Shown here: one piece after another, positions 1 to 7,511 of the stretch | Numbering within the stretch: position 1 is the first letter of the stretch | Layout: each line of letters starts with the position of its first letter | Origin: Streptomyces tagetis | Lineage (GTDB): Bacteria; Actinomycetota; Actinomycetes; Streptomycetales; Streptomycetaceae | DNA: 64,000 nt | Direction of reading: 5' to 3' | Assembly (NCBI RefSeq): GCF_018069565.1 | Contig: NZ_JAGPNL010000001.1 | Location: 1,116,001-1,180,000 of the forward strand | Notes under the pieces: model-generated | The model's database searches: none | Told to the model about the DNA's origin: nothing | What the model saw: only the letters and a program-made list of their open reading frames with translations | Made by a program: the position numbers and the translations under genes

Positions 1-1056
1 CGGCCCGTAGTGGGCGCCGGTCGGCACGGCCATCAACGCGGCGGCCAGCACCACCAGGACGAGCACGTCGCTGCGGGCGGCCAGGAACCACAGGGGCGCC
101 ACCACCGCCGCCGACGCCAGCCCCACGACGACGACCCGCGAGGTGCCCAGGCGGTCGGCGACCCGGCCCGCGGCGAGCGTGCAGGCGATCTCGAAGGCCG
201 CCGCGACGCTGAGCAGGTTGAGCGCCCGCCCCTCGTCCATGCCGCCGGCCGCGGTCGCGTGGACCAGCCAGAACGAGGAGGTGACGTAGTAGCCGCCGGT
301 GGCGACCACCATCGCGCCGGCCGCCAGGAGGATGGTGCCGCGGTGCCGGCGCAGGGCCTCCACCAGCGGGGCCGAGGAGATCTCGTCGTCACGCCGCATC
401 TCCTGGAAGGCGGGCGACTCGTCCACCGTGGAGCGGATCAGCAGCCCGATCACCACGAGCGCCGCGGAGAAGAGGAACGGATAGCGCCAACTGCCCCCGC
501 TCAGCGGCCCGCCCACGGAACCGGCGGCGACGAACATCAGCGACGACAGCAGCGCGCCGATCGACGAGCCGACCTGGGTGAAGGCCCCGTAGAAGCTGCG
601 CCGGCCGGCGGGGGCGTGCTCGACCGCCATCAGCGCGGCACCGCCCCACTCGCCGCCGACGGCGATGCCCTGCACCAGGCGCAGCAGCACCAGCAGGACG
701 GGCGCGGCGGCACCGACGGTCGCGTACCCCGGCAGCAGGCCGATCCCCGTGGTGGCGACGCCCATCACCAGGATGGTGACGACCAGGGTCGCCTTGCGCC
801 CGACGCGGTCGCCGAAGTGGCCGAAGAGGAGCGCTCCGATCGGCCGTCCCACGTAGCCGAAGGACGTGGTGCCGAAGGAGACGACCGTGGCCAGCAGCGG
901 GTCCATGTCGTCGGGGAAGAACACGGCGGGGAAGACCAGCGCGGCGGCCGTGGCGTAGATGAAGAAGTCGTACCACTCGACGGTCGTGCCGATCAGCGAG
1001 GCGGCGGCGGCTCTGCGCGACGCGTCGTCGCCGCGGGCCCGGGGGGAACTGTTCAC
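1..1056 (-). CDS. MHS-type MFS transporter (3' end cut by window edge)
   Basis: Membrane symporter of the major facilitator superfamily, metabolite:H+ symporter (ShiA/ProP-like) branch, probably importing a small organic acid or similar solute. The N-terminus carries the family hallmark EWYDFFIY just before the first membrane helix. GHFGDRVGRK, the loop 2-3 motif, follows near residue 80. About 352 codons are present and the last helices lie outside the window. GTG was chosen as start because AGAAGG lies 7 nt upstream. It is divergent from a LysR gene that probably controls it. The substrate cannot be read from the sequence. Confidence 0.88.
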   Translation of the reverse strand, partial: MNSSPRARGDDASRRAAAASLIGTTVEWYDFFIYATAAALVFPAVFFPDDMDPLLATVVSFGTTSFGYVGRPIGALLFGHFGDRVGRKATLVVTILVMGVATTGIGLLPGYATVGAAAPVLLVLLRLVQGIAVGGEWGGAALMAVEHAPAGRRSFYGAFTQVGSSIGALLSSLMFVAAGSVGGPLSGGSWRYPFLFSAALVVIGLLIRSTVDESPAFQEMRRDDEISSAPLVEALRRHRGTILLAAGAMVVATGGYYVTSSFWLVHATAAGGMDEGRALNLLSVAAAFEIACTLAAGRVADRLGTSRVVVVGLASAAVVAPLWFLAARSDVLVLVVLAAALMAVPTGAHYGP

Positions 1057-1222
1057 GCGGGAACCTTCTGTGGGAGCGAAGCGGCGCCACCGCTGGGCAC
1101 GCGCCGGGAGGCGCGCGCCGCGGCGACCGGGACAGGAGGGCCCCCGGCTCAGGTGGTGCCGGGGCCCGTCCGCTGGGAACACTTTCGGCCATGGCCCGCT
1201 ATGCGGACCAGTGCCAATTACT

Positions 1223-1250
1223 TTGACGATGTATGCCGTGGCGGCATACT
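1223..1250 (+). promoter_or_regulatory. Leaderless lysR promoter with LysR-type dyad
   Basis: A -35 TTGACG (1223-1228) and -10 CATACT (1245-1250) are 16 bp apart. The -10 ends 6 nt before the lysR ATG. A perfect inverted repeat TATGCCG-TGG-CGGCATA (1232-1248) fills the spacer and fits the LysR T-N11-A rule. It probably serves autoregulation and control of the divergent transporter. Confidence 0.7.
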
Positions 1251-1256
1251 CGCAGG

Positions 1257-2144
1257 ATGGAGCTGCGGACCCTCAGATACTTCGTCGCCGTCGCCGAGGC
1301 CGAATCGGTCAGTGCCGCGGCCGAACGGATCAGCATCACGCAGCCGGCGCTCTCCCGGCAGATGAGGGAACTGGAGCGTGAGCTGAAGGTCGTCCTCTTC
1401 GACCGGCGGACCGGACGGCTGCGCCTGTCGGCGGCGGGGAGGCAGTTCCTCGACCACGCCCGGGACGTCCTGCACAGCGCCGACGTGGCCGTCGGGGCGG
1501 CCGAGACGATCTCCGCCGGACGGCTGGTACGGGTCACCATCGCGGCACCCAGCACCACCCTCACCGACGTGGTCGCGCCCTTCATCGCCACCTTCGGGCC
1601 CGGCGACCCGCTGCCCTCCGTGGTGGAGACCGACGGACCCAAGGCCCTGGAGACCCTCTACCAGGGCACCGACCTGGCCCTGGTCACCCACGCCCCGCCC
1701 GCGCAGTGGCGTTCGCTCGCCGTGGCCGTCTTCCCGATGTTCGCCTACGTGCCGCCGGACCACCCGAAGGCGGCACACCGGGTGCTGGACCTGCCGGAGC
1801 TGCTGGCGGACCGGCTGATCCTGCTCGACCACTCCTTCCGCCCGAGGCTGGTGCTCCAGGAGGCGCTGACCGCGCGGGGGCTGATGCCGCGGGACGTGGT
1901 GGAGTGCGGGAATGCCCAGGTCGCCCAGGCGCTCGCCGCGGCCGGCCGGGGGGTGGCCGTGGTCTCCGACGACCCCCGCTTCGGGCTGGTGGGCGTCCCG
2001 CTCACCGCGGGCGGGGCCCCGCTCGGCATCCGCCTCTTCGCCGCCTGGGACCCGGCCCACCACGCCGCCGGGCTGCTGGCCGACATGGCCCGCAGGCTCC
2101 AGGACCACTGCGTGGCGCGGTACGGGACCGGCGTCCTGCCCTGA
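1257..2144 (+). CDS. LysR family transcriptional regulator
   Basis: DNA-binding regulator of 295 aa, normal for the family. A winged HTH occupies residues 1-60 (FVAVAEAESVSAAAERISIT, then QPALSRQMRELE), and a LysR substrate-binding domain follows from about residue 90. The ATG at 1257 is chosen because it begins the canonical MELRTLRYF; no Shine-Dalgarno is placed correctly, but a -10 lies 6 nt upstream, so the mRNA is likely leaderless. It faces the MHS transporter at the window edge, the usual LysR/target layout. The effector is unknown. Confidence 0.92.
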   Translation: MELRTLRYFVAVAEAESVSAAAERISITQPALSRQMRELERELKVVLFDRRTGRLRLSAAGRQFLDHARDVLHSADVAVGAAETISAGRLVRVTIAAPSTTLTDVVAPFIATFGPGDPLPSVVETDGPKALETLYQGTDLALVTHAPPAQWRSLAVAVFPMFAYVPPDHPKAAHRVLDLPELLADRLILLDHSFRPRLVLQEALTARGLMPRDVVECGNAQVAQALAAAGRGVAVVSDDPRFGLVGVPLTAGGAPLGIRLFAAWDPAHHAAGLLADMARRLQDHCVARYGTGVLP

Positions 2145-2162
2145 CCGCTGCCGGGGCCCGCG

Positions 2163-2678
2163 TCAGCACCCCGGGGCCGGGTGGGCGCCCTTGTGGCCGA
2201 GGACGATCCGGTTGGCGGTGGGCTCGGCGACCGGCAGGACCGGGCTCGGCGCCAGGTCGTCCAGGCCGGCCGCGCCCTCGCAGCCGGTCCTCGCCGAAGG
2301 TGAGGACCACCTGGAGGCCGGCCCCGGGGAAGCGGGCGGCGTGCTCGGTGGCGGCGGCGACGATCGCGGCGAGCCCGGCCTTCATGTCGCTGCTGCCGCG
2401 CCCGCGCGGCTCGCCCTCGTGGATGTCGCCGCCCAGCGGGTCGAAGGACCGGCCGCAGGCGTCCGCGGGGACCGTGCCGAGGTGGCCGGTGAGGTGAGGG
2501 GCGTACCGGTGCCCGTCCGGGCGGACGGGTTGGCCCGGCCCGGCCGGCCCTCCCGGACGGTGACCGCGAAGCCCGCCTCGCGCAGGAGCGGGGCGAGGAG
2601 GTCGGCGGCGCGCTTCTCGTGGCCGGCCCGGGTGTCCGTACGCGCGAGCCGCTGCCCGAGGGTCACGGGGTCGAGCAC
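2163..2678 (-). pseudogene. M20 peptidase/deacylase (ArgE/DapE-like) remnant
   Basis: Remains of a zinc M20-family amidohydrolase. Frame 1 from GTG at 2678 reads a normal N-terminus. Frame 2 then reads LTGHLGTVP and GRGSSDMKAG, which are M20 signature blocks. Frame 3 reads CEGAAGLDDL and GHKGAHPAPGC, then stops. The first shift coincides with a 5-bp direct duplication GGTGA GGTGA (2488-2497); deleting one copy restores the frame. The second looks like loss of 2 nt in GEE(T)GCEGA (as GAGGACC). About 170 of some 380 residues remain. It lies 13 bp downstream of the LacI gene on the same strand. Confidence 0.85.
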
Positions 2679-2691
2679 GCGGGGTCTCCTG

Positions 2692-3702
2692 TCAGGCGTG
2701 CGGCGGTATGGCGGAGCCCCGGATGACCAGGTGCAGGGGGAGGACCTTCTCCACCCGCGCCGCGTCGGGGGCGTCGATGCGGGCCTGGACGACCTCCAGC
2801 GCGGTGCGCGCCAGTTCCGCGACGGGCTGCTGGACGGTGGTCAGCTTGGGCCGCAGCCACTCGCCGACGCGGATGCCGTCGCAGCCCACCACGGACAGGT
2901 CCTCGGGGATGCGCAGTCCGTGGAGTTCGGCGCCGGCGAGCATGCCGACGGCGACGATGTCGGAACCGGCGAAGACCGCGGTCGGCCGCCGCTCGGCCCG
3001 GGTGAGGTAGGGGAAGACGCTGGCGCCGAAGTGCTCGGTGTACGGGCCGTGCAGGACCAGGTTCTCGTCGACGGCGAGCCCGGCGTGCTCCATGGCGTCG
3101 CGGTAGCCGCGGTGGCGGTCGCGGGTGGTGGACAGCTCCGGGGGGCCCGCGACGTGCGCGATGTGCCGGTGGCCGAGCTGGGCGAGGTAGGACGTGGCCT
3201 GGTAGGCGCCGCTGTAGTTGTCGACCGAGATGGCGTCCGCCTGGGAGGTGCCCGCGATCTCCTCGTCCAGGACGACCACCGGCAGCCCGTCCTCGATCGC
3301 CTCGATCAGCCGCGGGTTGCTCCGGTGGATGCCGACGTAGATCATCCCGTCGATCGCGTCGGAGCCGGCGACCAGATCGCTCAGGCTCCGCTCGCGCCGG
3401 GCCTGCTGGCCCGTGACGCCCACGACGAGTTCGACGTCGCTGGCCGCCGCCGCGTCGGCGATGGCCTCGGCCAGCTCCGCGAAGAACGGGTTGAGCAGGT
3501 CGGGGACGACCAGCGCGATGATCGGGTTCCGGGTGCGGCGGGAAGCCGCCTGGGCGGCGGCCGGGACCACGTACTCCAGCTCGCGTACCGCGGAGTCGAT
3601 CCGCGCGGCGGTCTCGGGGTTCACCTTCAACTGGCCGCGCAGATAACGCGAGGCCGTCGAGACCGAAACTTGCGCACGTTGCGCAACGCTCGTCAACGTC
3701 AC
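2692..3702 (-). CDS. LacI family transcriptional regulator
   Basis: Repressor of 336 aa with an N-terminal LacI HTH (VTLTSVAQRAQVSVSTASRYL) followed by the hinge and a periplasmic-binding-protein-like effector domain (about residues 60-335). GTG at 3702 is chosen because AGGGG lies 7-8 nt upstream and it starts exactly at the HTH; an in-frame ATG at 3765 is less likely. The DNA encoding the HTH itself carries a perfect palindrome CGTTGCGCAACG, and two further TTGCGCAA sites lie between it and the divergent amidotransferase-like gene, so autoregulation and control of that cluster are likely. The inducer is unknown, probably a sugar-like ligand of the neighbouring pathway. Confidence 0.93.
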   Translation of the reverse strand: MTLTSVAQRAQVSVSTASRYLRGQLKVNPETAARIDSAVRELEYVVPAAAQAASRRTRNPIIALVVPDLLNPFFAELAEAIADAAAASDVELVVGVTGQQARRERSLSDLVAGSDAIDGMIYVGIHRSNPRLIEAIEDGLPVVVLDEEIAGTSQADAISVDNYSGAYQATSYLAQLGHRHIAHVAGPPELSTTRDRHRGYRDAMEHAGLAVDENLVLHGPYTEHFGASVFPYLTRAERRPTAVFAGSDIVAVGMLAGAELHGLRIPEDLSVVGCDGIRVGEWLRPKLTTVQQPVAELARTALEVVQARIDAPDAARVEKVLPLHLVIRGSAIPPHA

Positions 3703-3823
3703 CGGATTGCCCCTCTCCCGCTCGCGGCCCTCAGTGTAACGAGAAAATTCCCCTCCTTTCCCCATTGACGTGAGCGAAACGTGAACCTAGCGTTTGCGCA
3801 ACAGCAAGCACAACGTTGCGCAA
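3677..3823. promoter_or_regulatory. Three TTGCGCAA LacI operators
   Basis: Palindromic cores occur at 3677-3688 (CGTTGCGCAACG, inside the lacI 5' coding region), 3794-3801 and 3816-3823. The last two are centred 22 bp apart, two helical turns, just upstream of the divergent 3848 gene. This is the layout expected for cooperative or looping LacI-family repression. The binding protein is inferred from position only. Confidence 0.7.
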
Positions 3824-3847
3824 AGTGCGCCGACTAGGAGCCCCCAC

Positions 3848-4600
3848 ATGGCACGCGTTCTCATCGCAGGCGAGTCGTGGATCAACGCCTCGACCGACTT
3901 CAAGGGCTACGACGCCTTCCCCCACGCCCAGCTCGAAGTGGGGGCGACCCCCCTGATCGAGGCGCTGGAGGCCGAGGGCCACGAGGTCACCCACCTGCCC
4001 TCGCACGCGGTGGCGACCGACTTCCCCGAGACCCTGGAGAAGCTCGGCGCGTACGACGTCGTGATCCTCTCCGACATCGGCGCCAACTCCCTGCTGCTGC
4101 ACCCGCAGGTCTTCGCCCAGGGCCGCCCGTTCCCGAACCGGATCAAGCTCCTGGCCGAGTGGGTCCGCCAGGGCGGCGGCCTCGCCATGGCCGGCGGCTA
4201 CCTCAGCTTCCAGGGCTTCCAGGCCAAGGCCAACTACCACGGCACCGCCGTCGAGGACGTCCTGCCCGTCGACATCCTTCCCTACGACGACCGCGAGGAG
4301 TGCCCCGAAGGCGTCAGCGGCGAACTGACCGGCGAGGCCCACGAGGTCACCGCCGGGCTCGACGCCCGCTGGCCGGTCCTCCTCGGCTACCAGCGCCTCA
4401 CCGCCAAGCCCGACGCCACCGTCCTCGCCACCGTCGAGTCCCGCCCGCTGCTCGCCGTACGGACGGAGGGCGCCGGCCGCACCCTGGCCTTCGCCTCGGA
4501 CATCTCGCCGCACTGGGCCCCCGCCGAGTTCGTCGAGTGGAAGGGCTACCGCCGGCTGTTCCACCAGGCCGTCACCTGGCTCGCGGGTTCCGCGGAGTAG
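3848..4600 (+). CDS. GATase1-like (DUF1355/ThuA-like) cytoplasmic protein
   Basis: Protein of 250 aa with the class I glutamine-amidotransferase-like fold of the DUF1355 family. It begins MARVLIAGESWI, has the YDVVILSDIGANSLLLHP segment, then a GGGLAMAGGYLSFQG turn where a catalytic Cys would sit in true amidotransferases but here reads Ala-Gly-Gly. It is therefore probably not a glutaminase; a sugar-modifying or structural role as in ThuA proteins is possible. The ATG has AGGAG 8 nt upstream. It is first in a plus-strand cluster with a transporter and a phosphotriesterase-like hydrolase and is divergent from lacI. Confidence 0.8.
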   Translation: MARVLIAGESWINASTDFKGYDAFPHAQLEVGATPLIEALEAEGHEVTHLPSHAVATDFPETLEKLGAYDVVILSDIGANSLLLHPQVFAQGRPFPNRIKLLAEWVRQGGGLAMAGGYLSFQGFQAKANYHGTAVEDVLPVDILPYDDREECPEGVSGELTGEAHEVTAGLDARWPVLLGYQRLTAKPDATVLATVESRPLLAVRTEGAGRTLAFASDISPHWAPAEFVEWKGYRRLFHQAVTWLAGSAE

Positions 4601-4991
4601 CCGGCATGGCCCCCGCGCACCCGGCCGGCGCCCGCCCCGGGCGCCGGCCGGCCCCGGCCGGCACGGCGCCGGCCCCCCTGATCGGCGACGCGTTTCCGCG
4701 CCCGGCCCGTAGCCTTGCTGCGGGAGGCAGAACCGTCGTCACCCCCGGCACCGGCCCACGCGTCGTCGTCGCCGTACCGGGCCCCCGCGCACGCGCGCAC
4801 CCGGCGCCCGTGGCCCCGGCCGCGGCGCCCGGCACCGCCTCCGGCGGTGTCACCCCCGCCGCGACCGTCCTCGGGACGGCGCGGGGGACCGCCGCCCCGG
4901 CGGCCGGCCGCGACGCGCAGGACGCGTCGCCCCTTCGTTCGCACACCCCGCGGACCCACCGCGGCACACACAGAGAGATGGCGGACCTACG
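4601..4991. other. Intergenic stretch without a gene
   Basis: Holds a strong hairpin at its left end (4621-4651). No convincing promoter or coding frame is seen in the rest, and the following transporter gene has only a weak ribosome site. Confidence 0.5.
4621..4651 (+). terminator. Hairpin terminator
   Basis: Perfect 14-bp arms CCGGCCGGCGCCCG and CGGGCGCCGGCCGG with a 3-nt loop, 20 nt after the stop of the preceding gene. There is no U tract, as is common in Streptomyces. It may partly separate the first gene from the transporter pair. Confidence 0.65.
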
Positions 4992-6008
4992 ATGACGTAC
5001 GTTCCTCCCCCCGCCCCGCCCGCCGTGCGGGCCGAGCCGCAGGCCGCCGGCCGCAGCGTCCGCCCCGCGACCACCGCCCTCCTGGTCGTCGCCACCGTCC
5101 TGGCGGGCACGCTCAGCCCCCTCCAGGCGACCGTCAACGGCGCCCTCGGCAAGACCGTCGACGACGGCAACGCCGCGGCGGTGATCTCCTTCGGGACCGG
5201 CCTGATCCTCATGGCCGTCATCGTCTTCGCCCGGCCCACCACCCGGCGCCAGGCCCTCGGCATCCCCGAGCAGATCCGCTCCGGCCGCCTGGGCTGGTGG
5301 AACTGGCTGGCCGGCCTCTGCGGCGGCGCCGTCGTCCTCTCCGAGGGCATCACCGTCGGCGCGCTCGGCGTCGCCGTCTTCCAGATCTCCCTGGTCTCCG
5401 GTCTGATCATCTCCGGCGTGATCTGCGACCGCCTCGGCGTCACCTCCGGCGTCAAGCAGCCCCTCTCGCCGCCCCGCCTGCTGGGCGCCCTGCTCGCCAT
5501 CGCCGCCACCGCGCTCGCCATCGCCCCCACCTTCCACGTGCCGGGCACGGTCGCGCTCGCCCTGCTGCCCTTCGCCGCGGGCCTGCTCGCCGGCTGGCAG
5601 CCCGCCGGCAACGCCGCCGTCGCCGACTCCACCGGCTCCATGCTGGTCTCGATCGGCTTCAACTTCCTCGTCGGCTTCACCGTCCTGCTCGCCGGGCTCC
5701 TCGTCCGCCTGGCACTGGGCGGCGCCCACTTCGCCCTCCCCGGCACCTGGTGGATGTACACCGGCGGTGCGCTCGGCCTGCTCTCCATCGGCCTCATGGC
5801 ACTGCTCGTCCGCGGCCTCGGCCTGCTGCTCCTCGGCCTCTCCTCGGTCGCCGGCCAGCTCCTGGGATCGCTCATCCTGGACGGCGTCAGCACCTCCGTC
5901 GGCCAGACCGTCCACCTGGTGACCGTGATCGGCACGGTGCTCGCCATCGTCGCCGCGGGCATCGCCATGATCCCCTCCCGCTCCACGCCCGCCGTGAGCC
6001 GGTCATGA
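4992..6008 (+). CDS. YdcZ-type (DUF606) DMT transporter
   Basis: Inner-membrane protein of 338 aa in the drug/metabolite transporter superfamily, made of two DUF606 repeats (roughly residues 27-165 and 180-330). Each starts with a hydrophobic helix and has a NxxLG-like turn (PLQATVNGALGKTV; PAGNAAVADSTG). About ten membrane segments are expected. The stop overlaps the start of the hydrolase gene by ATGA, so the two are translationally coupled; uptake or export of the hydrolase substrate is inferred. The start is preceded only by a weak GAGAG, so it is less certain. Confidence 0.85.
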   Translation: MTYVPPPAPPAVRAEPQAAGRSVRPATTALLVVATVLAGTLSPLQATVNGALGKTVDDGNAAAVISFGTGLILMAVIVFARPTTRRQALGIPEQIRSGRLGWWNWLAGLCGGAVVLSEGITVGALGVAVFQISLVSGLIISGVICDRLGVTSGVKQPLSPPRLLGALLAIAATALAIAPTFHVPGTVALALLPFAAGLLAGWQPAGNAAVADSTGSMLVSIGFNFLVGFTVLLAGLLVRLALGGAHFALPGTWWMYTGGALGLLSIGLMALLVRGLGLLLLGLSSVAGQLLGSLILDGVSTSVGQTVHLVTVIGTVLAIVAAGIAMIPSRSTPAVSRS

Positions 6009-7066
6009 CCGGCCCCGCGCCCCACGTCCAGACCGTCACCGGTCCGGTGGCCGCCGACCGGCTCGGCCTCGTCCTGCCGCACGAGCACCTGTTCAACGAC
6101 CTCTCCGGCGTGCTGGACGCCCCCAGCCACGACTTCAGCCGCTTCCTGGCCGACCGGCCGGTCACCGCGTCGGACGCCTGGGCGCTGCGCCACGACCCGT
6201 ACTGCTGTCCCGACAACCTCGCCGCCAAGCCGGTCGAGGACGTGCTCGGCGAGGTCGAGGCGTTCCGGGCGGCCGGCGGCGGCACCATCGTCGACGCCAC
6301 CTCCAGCGCCGTGATCGGCCGCGACCCGGCCCGGCTGCGCGAGGCGGCCCTGCGCAGCGGCGTCCACGTCGTCATGGGCTGCGGCGCCTACCTGGAGAAG
6401 TTCGAGGGCGACCGCATCGCGGCCACCGCCGTCGACGCCCAGGCGCGGGCCATCGACGACGAGCTGGCCCACGGCGTCACCGAGGACCGCGTCCGGCCCG
6501 GACTCATCGGCGAGATCGGGGTCTCCCCGTACTTCACCGCCGGGGAGCGGCTCTCGCTGCGCGCCTCCGCCCTCGCCCAGCTCAACCATCCGCACGTGCC
6601 GCTCATGATCCACCTTCCCGGGTGGCAGCGGCGGGCCCACGACGTCCTCGACATCGTCCTCGGCGAGGTGGGCGTCGCCCCGGACCGGGTGGTCCTCGCG
6701 CACATGGACCCCTCCGGCGAGGACACCGCCTACCAGGACTCCCTCGCCGCCCGGGGCGTGTGGCTGGAGTTCGACATGATCGGCATGGACGTCACCTTCC
6801 CGTACGAGGGTGCCGCCCCGCGGGCGGAGCGCACCGCCGACGCGGTCGCCGGGCTCGTCTCCCGAGGCCACGGCGGACAGCTCCTGCTCAGCCACGACCT
6901 GTTCCTCAAGCAGATGTGGACCCGCCACGGCGGCAACGGGCTGACCTTCGTCCCCACGGTCTTCGGCACGCTGCTCACCGCGCGCGGCGTCGACCCGGAC
7001 CGGGTCCGGGCCCTGACCCACGACAACCCCGTACGGATGCTCACGGGGGCGGGGCCGCGCGGCTGA
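6005..7066 (+). CDS. Phosphotriesterase/lactonase family hydrolase
   Basis: Metal-dependent TIM-barrel hydrolase of 353 aa. Visible ligands are the HEH pair H26/H28, bridging E170 in GLIGEIG (Glu as in the PHP/PhnP-like branch, not the carbamylated Lys of true phosphotriesterase), H203 (IHLPG), H233 (AHMD) and D298 (LLSHDLF). The family cleaves lactones, phosphotriesters or related esters; the substrate here is not known. It is coupled to the upstream DMT transporter by ATGA overlap and followed by a terminator. Linkage with a LacI regulator suggests a sugar-lactone-type substrate, but that is inference. Confidence 0.88.
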   Translation: MTGPAPHVQTVTGPVAADRLGLVLPHEHLFNDLSGVLDAPSHDFSRFLADRPVTASDAWALRHDPYCCPDNLAAKPVEDVLGEVEAFRAAGGGTIVDATSSAVIGRDPARLREAALRSGVHVVMGCGAYLEKFEGDRIAATAVDAQARAIDDELAHGVTEDRVRPGLIGEIGVSPYFTAGERLSLRASALAQLNHPHVPLMIHLPGWQRRAHDVLDIVLGEVGVAPDRVVLAHMDPSGEDTAYQDSLAARGVWLEFDMIGMDVTFPYEGAAPRAERTADAVAGLVSRGHGGQLLLSHDLFLKQMWTRHGGNGLTFVPTVFGTLLTARGVDPDRVRALTHDNPVRMLTGAGPRG

Positions 7067-7511
7067 GCCGGCCTCCCCGCCCGACGGGCGGCACGCCGGC
7101 CGGGTCCTCCGGCGCGGGTGCCGCCCGTCGGCGTGTCCGGGGTGCGGGACCCGGTGCCGGCGGCCGTCCGCCCCGCCTTCCCCGATGCCTGGCCGTGATC
7201 ACCGACAGTGACCGATTCTGATCACATGAGACCGCTCTACGGCCCTTCCGGAACGGATGCTTCGCCCGGTTATCGGTCTGTCGTACGACGCCTCATACCA
7301 GAGCGGGACCCCTACCGGGGGACTTTGTCCACAGCGCTCCGAACCGGTTCCCCGTCCGACTACTGTGAGTGTCCGTCGGACGACGCAGGGCCGGTACGCC
7401 GGTCCCGTCCGACACCGCGACGACGCCTGCCCACCGGGGCGTCGCGGGCCCGCGCGGCGTCCGGCACCCCGCGCGAGCGCCCAGGCCCGACGGACCAGGA
7501 CGAGGACACCG
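7067..7511. other. Leader/intergenic region before the conservon
   Basis: After the terminator it contains the palindrome GTGATCAC (7195-7202) and a second TGATCAC (7219-7225), possibly a paired regulator site. The frame of the sensor kinase stays open upstream to 7257, but codon use there is not coding-like. Confidence 0.4.
7081..7131 (+). terminator. Hairpin terminator
   Basis: 14-bp perfect arms CCGACGGGCGGCAC and GTGCCGCCCGTCGG separated by 23 nt, starting 14 nt after the hydrolase stop. It closes the LacI-linked cluster. Confidence 0.65.

Noticed and set aside
3703..3765. Upstream ATG for the LacI regulator
   Set aside because: The added 21 residues are charged and unlike the family, whereas GTG at 3702 has a ribosome site and begins at the HTH.
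7195..7225. Paired TGATCAC as a Crp-type site
   Set aside because: Spacing does not fit the known GTG-N6-GNCAC pattern and no promoter is placed beside it.
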